Position numbers and translations under genes: made by a program. A stretch of DNA of 64,000 bases from Siphonodentalium dalli (taxonomy: Eukaryota; Mollusca; Scaphopoda; Gadilida; Siphonodentaliidae). Position 1 is the stretch's first letter, and every line of letters starts with the position of its first letter. The notes under the pieces are model-generated. The model had not been told where the DNA came from and did no database searches. It worked only from the letters and a program-made list of their open reading frames with translations. The DNA lies in NCBI GenBank assembly GCA_032622095.1, contig CP136064.1:138895954-138959953 (forward strand). The letters run 5' to 3'. Positions 45,895 through 58,560 of this stretch are shown one piece after another.

Positions 45895-46151
45895 ACTGTT
45901 CAGCAAGGATTTGAATTTTGAGCCAAAATACGGACTGTGAGTGGTGATATGATAGATGATGGAATGATGTGTGAGAGATGATGTACATAAAATGTATACA
46001 CAATTGAAAACAGAGAAAAAAACATAAAACAAATACCTAAAGAAAAATAATAACTTGAACGAGAAAAAATACATGAAGTCTGAGAAATAAACACAAATAA
46101 TCCAGATGAGTCGAAAAAAGCACAAATATATATAGGGAGTCACACTGTCTT

Positions 46152-46187
46152 GCCAACGTTTCGAATAACAATATTCTTCGTCAGGGC
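46152..46187 (-). ncRNA. Hammerhead-ribozyme-like motif in the PLE 5' region
   Basis: Reading minus: GCC, CTGACGA (core box 1), A, GAATA-TTGT-TATTC (stem II), GAA (core box 2), ACGT (self-complementary minimal stem III), T (the NUH cleavage position), GGC (pairs with GCC as stem I). The conserved hammerhead core CUGANGA...GAA is complete. Hammerheads with very short stem III are known in PLE terminal repeats. Stem II has an extra A and stem I shows only three clear pairs, so activity is uncertain. Confidence 0.55.
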
Positions 46188-46831
46188 TATGGATGCGAAT
46201 CCTGACCTCTGTATTTTTTGGCGAGCTTATGTACTATCCAGGGACTTAATTCCATCCGCATCCCCGTTGTTCCAAAGGAAGTGGCGGGGACTTGGATCTT
46301 TTAGAAATGGGTGAAAGTACATCCGCTGTAATTTGATATTCTCAGATATATCGGCGTGGTGCCCTTGACACAGAGATATCAGGGATGTATGGGTCGTTAT
46401 GTGTTGTAATTTTATGCGAACAACAGGATGTAGTGTTAACAAAGAATCAAAGATATTTGTTTGCAATGGTCCCGACATGCGCATTATAGTGTTATTTGGG
46501 TGAAAACACATGAATTGTCAAAATGCCGTGAACAGGAGTTTGATTCAGTTAATTCAGTTTCATGATTGATTGCTGAACAATGTGTGAAATTTTGTAGACC
46601 CTGGCGTACATATGATGTTCTGTTTCAACTCCGTGATTCGAATGAATGCTGGAAGTTCAAAGAATTTCTCCATATTCTGTACAACTTTCCCCCGATAAAG
46701 TAAGCAAAAACAAGGGGGTGGTTAAATAAATTTTAGAACCCTCATGCATACACAGGGCCTGGATCCGCACCCGACAGTGTGACGTGACAGTTGTATTTTA
46801 CAGAACAAACTTGGTATACCTGGCACGAGCC
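46188..46831 (-). other. PLE 5' terminal region
   Basis: Non-coding leader or terminal repeat of copy 1, upstream of the hammerhead-like motif. Short frames here (46227-46511 and 46742-46969) are not recognisable proteins. Confidence 0.5.
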
Positions 46832-46840
46832 AAATATGAT

Positions 46841-48227
46841 TTTTATGAGAAAGAACGCATAGGCACAGGGAAAATCTTTTAACCTAAGTTTGTGTCTGGA
46901 GTTTCGCATCCAGATTTGGATTTTGTTTTGATGTCGGAATGTTCCGATGTGTATTGGATTAATGTCCAATATTGTTTGTTGAGATACAAATTAATTTGCT
47001 TGAAATGGATTAGCCGAATGGCTTTGTTTTGGGTATGCAGGCAATGGTCCCGCGTTGAACAGATTAAATTGTTTTAGAGGTACATGGTCGCTAATCAGCC
47101 GATATTTGAGGAAGCGATGAATGAACTAACTTATCCCGAAGACTAGGATTTTTCTTGTATGCAATTATTGCCCGTGAATCGGCGTGCTCGTCAGCGAATG
47201 ACTTGAACTCATCTTTGAAAATCCCAGCCACTTCTACGTTATGTCTGTTGTATACCAGTGGGTAACAGACGAAGGTTTTTGGTGTCCCCAAACCAGCTAA
47301 TTGGTTAATACCTGTAGGCCATTGGGTCTGAAGTTCCCCTATCCAATACCCCTCCCTTACTTTCCGGTGGATAGTTGTTTCTTCCACAGATTCCGTCACA
47401 GTGGTTTGTTCAATAGGTTGGAAACTAAAGTGTAGTCTGATACTGTGACCGTCTACATTAAAGTGCTGTGCAACAAATGTGTCCTTCTCATTATAAATGT
47501 CACTGAGATGCCTTTGAATTCTCTTTTTTATTGAATTTTGTGTTTCTCCAACATATTGCATTTTGCATCTCTTGCATGTGATTAGGTAAATAAGATTGTC
47601 AGAGTCACAATCCAAATTGTTGCACATACGATAAACATTTTTGGTCTGGTGACTGAAGAAAGACGAGCCCGTGTTAAGGTAGTTCATTTTGTTCAGACAA
47701 CAGACCTATTTTGAGCAAAATTTAGAAGATCCCGAACCCAATACGGGACGCCGAATGCTTATTTTCTTAGGTATATGTTCATTATCGTTAGAAATTGTTG
47801 GGTTTTCAATTTTGAAAATGGTTTCGGACTTTATGCTGCAGAGGAATCTCTTCGAGTATCCCCGCGAGCGCAAGGCCAGGAACATTGTATTACATGCTTG
47901 ATTGAAAGATGTCAGACTGCTACTGTTTCTATGGAACCTGATGACTTGTGATTTGATTATCCCCTTGAATGTATGAGGTGGATGGAATGAATGTTTGTCC
48001 AGGAGTTGATGTGAATCACTCGGTTTGAAATATACCTTGGTGTCGAGAATTGAATTAGCTTTAAATTGTTCCCCCTTAAAAATGGTGAGGTCCAGGAAAT
48101 CGATGGATGTTTCTGATTGCGTGCGTGTGAGCTTGATGTGTGGAGAGTGATTATTAAAAATATTAAAACATTGGTCCAAATCTGCTACGGAATGAGGCCA
48201 TACCAAGAAAATGTCATCGAGGTATCG
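46841..48227 (-). pseudogene. PLE copy 2, 5'-truncated
   Basis: Very close to copy 1 (a few percent difference by eye), in tandem behind it. It has the 3' UTR, the GIY-YIG domain (47091-47687) and the last part of the RT (47706-48206). A Lys codon has become TAG near 47703-47705, and three residues (ELS) are deleted near the C-terminus. The 5' end is lost within the RT, just past the catalytic box (CGATACC at 48221-48227 in reverse), where the sequence jumps to satellite CAGTTCGAAATGTTGG. Confidence 0.9.
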
Positions 48228-49694
48228 CAGTTCGAAATGTTGGTTATATGGGTCATCCCGAACTTGTGAATATCGTGATAGGTCAAAATATGATAGTTAT
48301 AGTCATTTGAACCAATTCTACAGTGCAGATGCGCCCTCAATTGACAAATTCATGGGTCGAAGATGGACTACATTGACAGTGGTGTACTAAAAGTACCACA
48401 CGCAGTTCAAAATAGTGGTTATATGAGTCATCCCGAACTTGTGAATATCGTGATATGTCCAAAATATTAATGTTATAGTCATTTGGGCAAATTTTACAGT
48501 GCGGATACGCCCTTAATTGACAAATTCATGGGTTGAAGATGGACTACATTGACAGTGGTGTAATACAAGTAACACACGCAGTTCGAAATAGTGGTTGTAT
48601 GGGTCAATCCGAACTTGTGAATATCGTGATAGGTCAACATATTACTGTTATAGTCATTTGGACAAATTTCACAGTGCGGATACGCCCTTCATTGACAAAT
48701 ATATGGATCGAAGTTGGACTACATTGACCTTTGTGTAATAAAAGAACCACACGCAGTTCGAAATATTGGTTATATGGGTCATCCCGAACTTGTGAATATC
48801 GTGATAGGTCGAAATATGATAGTGATAGTCATTTGTGCCAATTCTACAGTGCGGATACGCCCTTAATTGACAAATATATGGATTGAAGTTGGACTACATT
48901 GACCGTTGTGAAAGAAAAGGACCACACGCAGTTTGAAATATTGGTTATATGGGTCATTCCGAACTTGTGAATATCGTGATAGGTCAAAATATGATAGTTA
49001 TAGTCATTTGAACCAATTCTACAGCGCGTATGCGCCCTTAATTGACAAATTCATGGGTTGAAGATGGACTACATTGACAGAGGTGTACTAAAAGTAACAC
49101 ACGCAGTTCGAAATAGTGGTTATATGGGTCATCCCGAACTTGTGAATATCGTGATAGGTCAAAATATTACTGTTATAGTCATTTGGGCAAATTTTACAGT
49201 GCGGATACGCCCTTAATTGACAAATATATGGATTGAAGTTGGACTACATTGACCGTTGTGTAATAAAAGGACCACACGCAGTTCGAAATATTGGTTATAT
49301 GGGTCATCCAGAACTTGTGAATATCGTGATAGGTCGAAATATTATAGTAATAGTCATTTGTGCCAATTCTACAGTGCGGATACGCCCTTAATTGACAAAT
49401 TCATGTGTTGAAGATGGACTACATTGACAGTGGTGTAATAAAAGTACCACTCGCAGTTCGAAATAGTGGTTGTATTGTCATCCCGAACTTGCGAATATCG
49501 TGATAGGTCAAAATATTACTGTTATAGTCATTTGGGCAAATTTCACAGTGCGGATACGCCCTTAATTGACATATATATAGATCGAAGTTGGACTACATTC
49601 ACCGTTGTGTAACAAAAGGACCACACGCAGTTCGAAATATTGGTTATATGGGTCATCCCGAACTTGTGAATATCGTGATAGGTCGAAATATGAT
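48228..49694 (+). repeat. 175-bp satellite array, plus orientation, segment 3
   Basis: About eight monomers between PLE copies 2 and 3. It ends at GGTCGAAATATGAT, again directly before a PLE 3' end. Confidence 0.95.
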
Positions 49695-50979
49695 TTTTAT
49701 GAGAAAGAACGCATAGGCACAGGGAAAATCTTTTAACCTAAGTTTGTGTCTGGAGTTTCGCATCCAGATTTGGATTTTGTTTTGATGTCGGAATGTTCCG
49801 ATGTGTATTGGATTAATGTCCAATATTGTTTGTTGAGATACAAATTAATTTGCTTGAAATGGATGAGCCGAGTGGCTTTGTTTTGGGTATGCAGGCAATG
49901 GTCCCGCGTTGAGCAGATTAAATTGTTTTAGTGGTACATGGTCGCTAATCAGCCGATATTTGAGGAAGCGATGAATGAACTAACTTATCCCGAAGACTAG
50001 GATTTTTCTTGTATGCAATTATTGCCCGTGAATCCGACAGTTCGGCGTGCTCGTCAGCGAATGACTTGAACTCATCTTTGAGAATTCCAGCCACTTCTAC
50101 GTTATGTCTGTTGTATACCAGTGGGTAACACACGAAGGTTTTGGGTGTCACATAACCCGCTAATTGGTTAATACCTGTAGGCCATAGGGTCTGAAGTTCC
50201 CCTATCCAATATCCCTCGCTTTCTTTCCGGTGGATAGTTGTTTCTTCCACAGATTCCGTCACAGTGGTTTGTTCAATAGGTTGGAAACTAAAGTGTAGTC
50301 TGACACTGTGACCGTCTACATTAAAGTGCTGTGCAACAAATGTGTCCTGCTCATTATACATGTCACTGAGATGCCTTTGAATTCTCTTTTTTATAGAATT
50401 TTGGGTTTCTCCAACATATTGCATTTTGCATCTCTTGCATGTGATTTGGTAAATAAGATTTTCAGAGTCACAATCCAAATTGTTGCACATACGATAAACA
50501 TTTTTGGTCTGGTGACTGAAGAAAGACGAGCCCGTGTTAAGGTAGTTCATTTTGTTCAGACTACAGACCTTTTTTGAGCAAAATTTAGAAGATCCCGAAC
50601 CCAATACGGGACGTCGAATGCTTATTTTCTTAGGTATATGTTCATTATCATTAGAAATTGTTGGGTTTTCAATTTGGAAAATGGTTTCGGACTTTATGCT
50701 GCGGAGGAATCTCTTCGAGTATCCCCGCGAGCGCAAGGCCAGGAACAGTGTATTACATGCTTGATTGAAAGATGTCAGACTGCTACTGTTTCTATGGAAC
50801 CTGATGACTTGTGATTTGATTATCCCCTTGAATGTATGAGGTGGATGGAATGAATGTTTGTCCAGGAGTTGATCTGAATCACTCGGTTTGAAATATACCT
50901 TGGTGTCGAAAATTGAATTTGCTTTAAATTGTTCCCCCTTAAAAATGGTGAGGTCCAGGAAATCGATGGATGTTTCTGA
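49695..50979 (-). pseudogene. PLE copy 3, 5'-truncated
   Basis: Contains the 3' UTR with its hairpins and the C-terminal part of ORF2 (from 49945; open through the GIY-YIG domain and on to the truncation). It is truncated inside the RT at TCAGAAACA (reverse, 50971-50979), where it meets satellite TGCCCTTAATTGACAAAT. The truncation point differs from that of copy 2, while the 3' junction is identical. Confidence 0.9.
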
Positions 50980-53900
50980 ATGCCCTTAATTGACAAATAT
51001 ATAGATCTAAGTTGGACTACATTAACCGTTGTGTAATAAAATGACCACACGCAGTTCGAAATATTGGTTATATGGGTCATCCCGAACTTGTGAATATCGT
51101 GATAGGTCGAAATATGGTAGTGATAGTCATTTGTGCCAATTCTACAGTGCGGATACGCCCTTAATTGACAAATATATGGATTGAAGTAGGACTACATTGA
51201 CCGTTGTGAAAGAAAAGGACCACACGCAGTTTGAAATATTGGTTATATGGGTCATTCCGAACTTGTGAATATCGTGATAGGTCAAAATATGATAGTTATA
51301 GTCATTTGAACCAATTCTACAGCGCGGATGCGCCCTTAATTGACATATTCATGTGTTGAAGATGGACTACATTGACAGAGGTGTACTAAAAGTAACACAC
51401 GCAGTTCGAAATAGTGGTTATATGGGTCATCCGGAACTTGTGAATATCGTGATAGGTCAAAATATTACTGTTATAGTCATTTGGGCAAATTTCACAGTGC
51501 GGATACGCCCTTAATTGACATATATATAGATCGAAGTTGGACTACATTCACCGTTGTGCAACAAAAGGACCACACGCAGTTCGAAATATAGGTTATATGG
51601 GTCATCCCGAACTTGTGAATATCGTGATAGGTCAAAATATGATAGTTATAGTCATTTGAACCAATTCTACAGTGCAGATGCGCCCTTAATTGACAAATTC
51701 ATGGGTCGAAGATGGACTACATTGACAGTGGTGTACTAAAAGTACCACACGCAGTTCGAAATAGTGGTTATATGAGTCATCCCGAACTTGTGAATATCGT
51801 GATATGTCAAAATATTAATGTTATAGTCATTTGGGCAAATTTTACAGTGCGGATACGCCCTTAATTGACAAATTCATGGGTTGAAGATGGACTACATTGA
51901 CAGTGGTGTAATAAAAGTAACACACGCAGTTCGAAATAGTGGTTGTATGGGTCAATCCGAACTTGTGAATATCGTGATAGGTCAACATATTACTGTTATA
52001 GTCATTTGGACAAATTTCACAGTGCGGATACGCCCTTCATTGACAAATATATGGATCGAAGTTGGACTACATTGACCTTTGTGTAATAAAAGGACCACAC
52101 GCAGTTCGAAATATTGGTTATATGGGTCATCCTGAACTTGTGAATATTGTGATAGGTCAAAATATGATAGTGATAGTCATTTGAACTAATTCAACTGTGC
52201 GGATACGCCCTTAATTGACAAATTAATTGGTTGAAGATGGACTACATTGACAGTGGTGTAATAAAAGTACCACACGCAGTTCGAAATAGTGGTTATATGG
52301 GTCATCCCGAACTTGTGAATATCGTGATAGGTCAAAATATTACTGTTATAGTCATTTGGGCAAATTTCACTGTGCGGATACGCCCTTAATTGACAAATAT
52401 ATAGATCTAAGTTGGACTACATTAACCGTTGTGTAATAAAAGGACCACACGCAGTTCGAAATATTGGTTATATGGGTCATCCCGAACTTGTGAATATCGT
52501 GATAGGTCGAAATATGATAGTGGTAGTCAGTGCAGATGCGCCCTTAATTGACAAATTCATGGGTCGAAGATGGACTACATTGACAGTGGTGTACTAAAAG
52601 TACCACACGCAGTTCGAAATAGTGATTCTATGAGTCATCCCGAACTTGTGAATATCGTGATATGTCAAAATATTAATGTTATAGTCATTTGGGCAAATTT
52701 CACAGTGCGGATACGCCCTTAATTGACAAATATATAGATCTAAGTTGGACTACATTAACCGTTGTGTAATAAAAGGACCACACGCAGTTCGAAATATTGG
52801 TTATATGGGTCATCCCGAACTTGTGAATATCGTGATAGGTCGAAATATGATAGTGATAGTCATTTGTGCCAATTCTACAGTGCGGATACGCCCTTAATTG
52901 ACAAATATATGGATTGAAGTTGGACTACATTGACCGTTGTGAAAGAAAAGGACCACACGCAGTTTGAAATATTGGTTATATGGGTCATTCCGAACTTGTG
53001 AATATCGTGATAGGTCAAAATATAATAGTTATAGTCATTTGAACCAATTCTACAGCGCGGATGCGCCCTTAATTGACAAATTCATGGGTTGAAGATGGAC
53101 TACATTGACAGAGGTGTGCTAACAGTAACACACGCAGTTCGAAATAGTGGTTATATGGGTCATCCCGAACTTGTGAATATCGTGATAGGTCAAAATATTA
53201 CTGTTATAGTCATTTGGGCAAATTTCACAGTGCGGATACGCCCTTAATTGTCATATATATAGATCGAAGTTGGACTACATTCACCGTTGTGTAACAAAAG
53301 GACCACACGCTGTTCGAAATATTGGTTTATATGGGTCATCCCGAACTTGTGAATATCGTGATAGGTCAAAATATGATAGTTATAGTCATTTGAACCAATT
53401 CTACAGTGCAGATGCGCCCTTAATTGGCAAATTCATGGGTCGAAGATGGACTACATTGACAGTGGTGTACTAAAAGTACCACACGCAGTTCGAAATAGTG
53501 GTTATATGAGTCATCCCGAACTTGTGAATATCGTGATATGTCAAAATATTAATGTTATAGTCATTTGGGCAAATTTTACAGTGCGGATACGCCCTTAATT
53601 GACAAATTCATGGGTTGAAGATGGACTACATTGACAGTGGTGTAATAAAAGTAACACACGCAGTTCGAAATAGTGGTTGTATGGGTCAATCCGAACTTGT
53701 GAATATCGTGATAGGTCAACATATTACTGTTATAGTCATTTGGACAAATTTCACAGTGCGGATACGCCCTTCATTGACAAATATATGGATCGAAGTTGGA
53801 CTACATTCGAAATAGTGGTTCTATGAGTCATCCCGAACTTGTGAATATCGTGATATGTCAAAATATTAATGTTATAGTCATTTGGGCAAATTTCACAGTG

Positions 53901-56900
53901 CGGATACGCCCTTAATTGACAAATATATAGATCTAAGTTGGACTACATTAACCGTTGTGTAATAAAAGGACCACACGCAGTTCGAAATATTGGTTATATG
54001 GGTCATCCCGAACTTGTGAATATCGTGATAGGTCGAAATATGATAGTGATAGTCATTTGTGCCAATTCTACAGTGCGGATACGCCCTTAATTGACAAATA
54101 TATGGATTGAAGTTGGACTACATTGACCGTTGTGAAAGAAAAGGACCACACGCAGTTTGAAATATTGGTTATATGGGTCATTCCGAACTTGTGAATATCG
54201 TGATAGGTCAAAATATAATAGTTATAGTCATTTGAACCAATTCTACAGCGCGGATGCGCCCTTAATTGACAAATTCATGGGTTGAAGATGGACTACATTG
54301 ACAGAGGTGTACTAAAAGTAACACACGCAGTTCGAAATAGTGGTTATATGGGTCATCCCGAACTTGTGAATATCGTTATAGGTCAAAATATTACTGTTAT
54401 AGTCATTTGGGCAAATTTCACAGTGCGGATACGCCCTTAATTGTCATATATATAGATCGAAGTTGGACTACATTCACCGTTGTGTAACAAAAGGACCACA
54501 CGCTGTTCGAAATATTGGTTTATATGGGTCATCCCGAACTTGTGAATATCGTGATAGGTCAAAATATGATAGTTATAGTCATTTGAACCAATTCTACAGT
54601 GCAGATGCGCCCTTAATTGGCAAATTCATGGGTCGAAGATGGACTACATTGACAGTGGTGTACTAAAAGTACCACACGCAGTTCTAAATAGTGGTTATAT
54701 GAGTAATCCCGAACTTGTGAATATCGTGATATGTCAAAATATTAATGTTATAGTCATTTGGGCAAATTTTACAGTGCGGATACGCCCTTAATTGACAAAT
54801 TCATGGGTTGAAGATGGACTACATTGACAGTGGTGTAATAAAAGTAACACACGCAGTTCGAAATAGTGGTTGTATGGGTCAATCCGAACTTGTGAATATC
54901 GTGATAGGTCAACATATTACTATTATAGTCATTTGGACAAATTTCACAGTGCGGATACGCCTTTCATTGACAAATATATGGATCGAAGTTGGACTACATT
55001 GACCTTTGTGTAATAAAAGGACCACACGCAGTTCGAAATATTGGTTATATGGGTCATCCTGAACTTGTGAATATCGTGATAGGTCAAAATATGATAGTGA
55101 TAGTCATTTGAACCAATTCTACTTTGCGGATACGCCCTTAATTGACAAATTCATGTGTTGAAGATGGACTACATTGACAGTGGTGTAATAAAAGTACCAC
55201 ACGCAGTTCGAAATAGTGGTTATATGGGTCATCCCGAACTTGTGAATATCGTGATAGGTCAAAATATTACTGTTATAGTCCTTTGGGCAAATTTCACAGT
55301 GCGGATACGCCCTTAATTGACAAATATATAGATCTAAGTTGGACTAGATTAACCGTTGTGTAATAAAAGGACCAGACGCAGTTCGAAATATTGGTTATAT
55401 GGGTCATCCCGAACTTGTGAATATCGTGATAGGTCGAAATATGATAGTGATAGTCATTTGTGCCAATTCTACAGTGCGGATACGCCCTTAATTGACAAAT
55501 ATATGGATTTAAGTTGGACTACATTGACCGTTGTGAAAGAAAAGGACCACACGCAGTTTGAAATATTGGTTATATGGGTCATTCCGAACTTGTGAATATC
55601 GTGATAGGTCAAAATATGATAGTTATAGTCATTTGAACCAATTCTACAGCGCGGATGCGCCCTTAATTGACAAATTCATGGGTTGAAGATGGACTACATT
55701 GACAGAGTTGTACTAAAAGTGACACACGCAGTTCGAAATAGTGGTTATGTGGGTCATCCGGAACTTGTGAATATCGTGATAGGTCAAAATATTACTGTTA
55801 TAGTCATTTGGGCAAATTTCACAGTGCGGATAAGCCCTTAATTGACACATATATGGATCGAAGTTGGACTACATTCACCGTTGTGTAATAAAAGCACCAC
55901 ACGCAGTTCGAAATATTGGTTTAATATATGGGTCATCCAGAACTTGTCAATATCGTGATAGGTCGAAATATGATAGTAATAGTCATTTGTGCCAATTCTA
56001 CAGTGCGGATACGCCCTTAATTGACAAGTTCATGTGTTGAAGATGGACTACATTGACACTGGTGTAATAAAAGTACCACACGCAGTTCGAAATAGTGGTT
56101 GTATGGTCATCCCGAACTTGTGAAATCGTGATAGGTCAAAATATTACTGTTATAGTCATTTGGGCAAATTTCACAGTGCGGATACGCCCTTAATTGACAT
56201 ATATATAGATCGAAGTTGGACTACATTCACCGTTGTGTAACAAAAGGACCACACGCAGTTCGAAATATTGGTTATATGGGTCATCCCGAACTTGTGAATA
56301 TCGTGATTGGTCAAAATATTATAGTTATAGTCATTTGAACCAATTCTACAGTGCGGATGCGCCATCAATTGACAAATTCATGGATTGAAGATGGAATACA
56401 TTGACAGTGGTGTAATAAAAGTAACACACGCAGTTCGAAATAGTTGTTATATGGGTCATCCCGAACTTGTTAATATCGTGATAGGTCAAAATATTACTGT
56501 TATAGTCATTTGGGCAAATTTCACAGTGCGGATACGCCCTTAATTGACAAATATATGGATCGAATTTGGACTACATTCACCGTTGTGTAATAAAATGACC
56601 ACACGCAGTTCGAAATATTGGTTATATGGGTCATCCAGAACTTGTGAATATCGTGATAGGTCGAAATATGATAGTAATAGTCATTTGTGCCAATTCTACA
56701 GTGCGGATACGCCCTTAATTGACAAATTCATGGGTTGAAGATGGACTACATTGACAGTGGTGTAATAAAAGTAACACACGCAGTTCGAAATTGTGGTTGT
56801 ATGGTCATCCCGAACTTGTGAATATCGTGATATGTTAAAATATTACTGTTATAGTCATTTGGGCAAATTTCACAGTGCGGATACGCCCTTAATTGACAAA

Positions 56901-57310
56901 TATATAGATCGAAGTTGGACTACATTCAACGTTGTGTAACAAAAGGACCACACGCAGTTCGAAATATTGGTTATATGGGTCATCCCGAACTTGTGAATAT
57001 CGTGATAGGTCAAAATATTATAGTTATAGTCATTTGAACCAATTAATTAATTGACAAATTCATGGGTCGAAGATGGACTACATTGACCTTTGTGTAATAA
57101 AAGGACCACACGCAGTTCGAAATATTGGTTATATGGGTCATCCCGAACTTGTGAATATCGTGATAGGTCGAAATATGATAGCAATAGTCATTTGTGCCAA
57201 TTCTACAGTGCGGATACGCCCTTAATTGACAAATATATGGATTGAAGTTGGACTACATTGACCGTTGTGAAAGAAAAGGACCACACGCACTTCGAAATAT
57301 TAGTTAATTG
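50980..57310 (+). repeat. 175-bp satellite array, plus orientation, segment 4
   Basis: About 36 monomers. CACACGCAG recurs at 52604, 52779, 52954, 53129 and 53304, exactly 175 bp apart. A and B types alternate (AAATATTGG versus AAATAGTGG). A larger unit of 1193 bp is duplicated: the variants at 53270-53815 recur at 54463-55000. The right end degrades at TTAGTTAATTGGGCCATCCC (57301-57320). Confidence 0.95.
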
Positions 57311-58560
57311 GGCCATCCCGGGCGTGGCTCGTGATTTTTGTAGAATGGGTACATTTTAATGAGTGTGCGAAATGTCAGTACACATAGTGCAGTGGAAAGT
57401 GCGCACGGGCTCTTGGGGTGGGGTCATGGTGTCATATTGGGTTAAACGAGGTTTCCGTGACTCGTGATGACCAAGAATTTAGGAATTCGAACTGCGTGGC
57501 TTGCAATTATTGTAGAGTGGGTACATCTTAATTAGTGTGCGAAATTTCAGTGCCCAAAGTATAGCGGAAATTGCGCACGGGCTCTTGAGGTGGGTCATGG
57601 GTGTAATAATGAGTTTAACGAGGTTTCCGTGACTCGTGATGACCCATACTATAGGAGTTCGAACTCCGTGGCTCGTGATGATGCCCATACTGTAGTGGAA
57701 AGTGCCCACGGGCTCTAAATGTGGGGTCATGGTGTCATATTGGGTAAAACTATGTATCCGTGACCCGTGATGACCCAGAATATAGGAATTCGAGCTGCGT
57801 GGCTCGTGATTATTGTAGAGTGGGTACACCCTAATCAGTGTGCGAAATTCCAGTGCTCAAAATGCTGTGGAAAGTGCGCACGGGCTCTTAAGTTGGGGTC
57901 ATGGTGTCACATTGGGTTAAACGAGGTTACCGTGACTCGTGATGACCCAAATATAGGAGTTCGAACTGCGTGGCTCGTGATTATTATAGAGTGGGTACAT
58001 CTTAATGAGTGTGCGAAATTTCAGTTCCCAGTGTGCAGTGGAAAGTGTGCACGGGTTCTTAATGTGGGGTCATGCTGTAAAATTGGGTTAAACGAGGTTT
58101 CCGTGACACGCGATAACCCAGAATATAGGAGTTCGAACTGCGTGGCTCGTGATTATTGTAGAGTGGGTATTTCTTAATCAGTGTGCGAAATTTCAGTGCA
58201 CATAGTACTGTGGAAAGTGCGCACGGGCTCTAAATGTGGGGTCATAGTGTCATATTGGGTAAAACGTGGTTTCCGTGACTCGTGATGAGCCAGAATATAG
58301 GAGTTCGAACTGCGTGGCTCGTGATTATTGTAGAGTCGGTACATGCCGATGACGTTGCCAAATTTCAGTTACCATAGTTGAGATGAAAGTTCGCAAGTGT
58401 TCATAATGTGGGGTCAGATTTTCATATTGCGTAAAACTAGGTATCCGTGACCCGTGGTGACCCTGAACATGGGAGTGATTATTGTAGATTTGGTATATGT
58501 CGATGAGCATTCCAAATTTTAGGACCCACTGTGGTCCGGAAAATGCACACAATGCACATT
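57311..58560 (-). repeat. Second satellite, diverged, related to the 175-bp family
   Basis: About seven diverged monomers of roughly 170-177 bp, each with GCGTGGCTCGTGATTATTG, AGTGTGCGAAATTTCAG, GTGCGCACGGGCTC and TTTCCGTGACTCGTGATGAC. It shares GATGACCCA...TTCGAACTGCGTG with the first satellite, but in the orientation of the minus array. Long frames across it (57479-57829 and 57767-58177) are by-products of the repeat. Confidence 0.85.

Larger units (their letters stand above)
42083..46831 (-). mobile_element. Penelope-like retroelement, longest copy (copy 1)
   Basis: About 4.75 kb on the minus strand. Order from 5' to 3': 5' region with a hammerhead-like motif, ORF1, ORF2 (reverse transcriptase plus GIY-YIG endonuclease), hairpin-rich 3' UTR. 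The 3' end joins satellite at 42082/42083. The 5' end (GGCTCGTGCCAGG, reading minus) is followed by AAATATGAT (46832-46840) and then by the 3' end of copy 2, so the two copies are head-to-tail. A stop in ORF2 and a frameshift in ORF1 make this copy non-autonomous as it stands. Confidence 0.95.

Noticed and set aside
45895-46143. Hydrophobic N-terminal extension of PLE ORF1 as a signal peptide or membrane domain
   Set aside because: Phe/Tyr/Leu-rich translation of an AT-rich leader upstream of a better ATG at 45894. Compositional artefact is more likely.
57479-58177. Frames of 116 and 136 codons
   Set aside because: They lie on opposite strands of the second satellite and repeat with its period.
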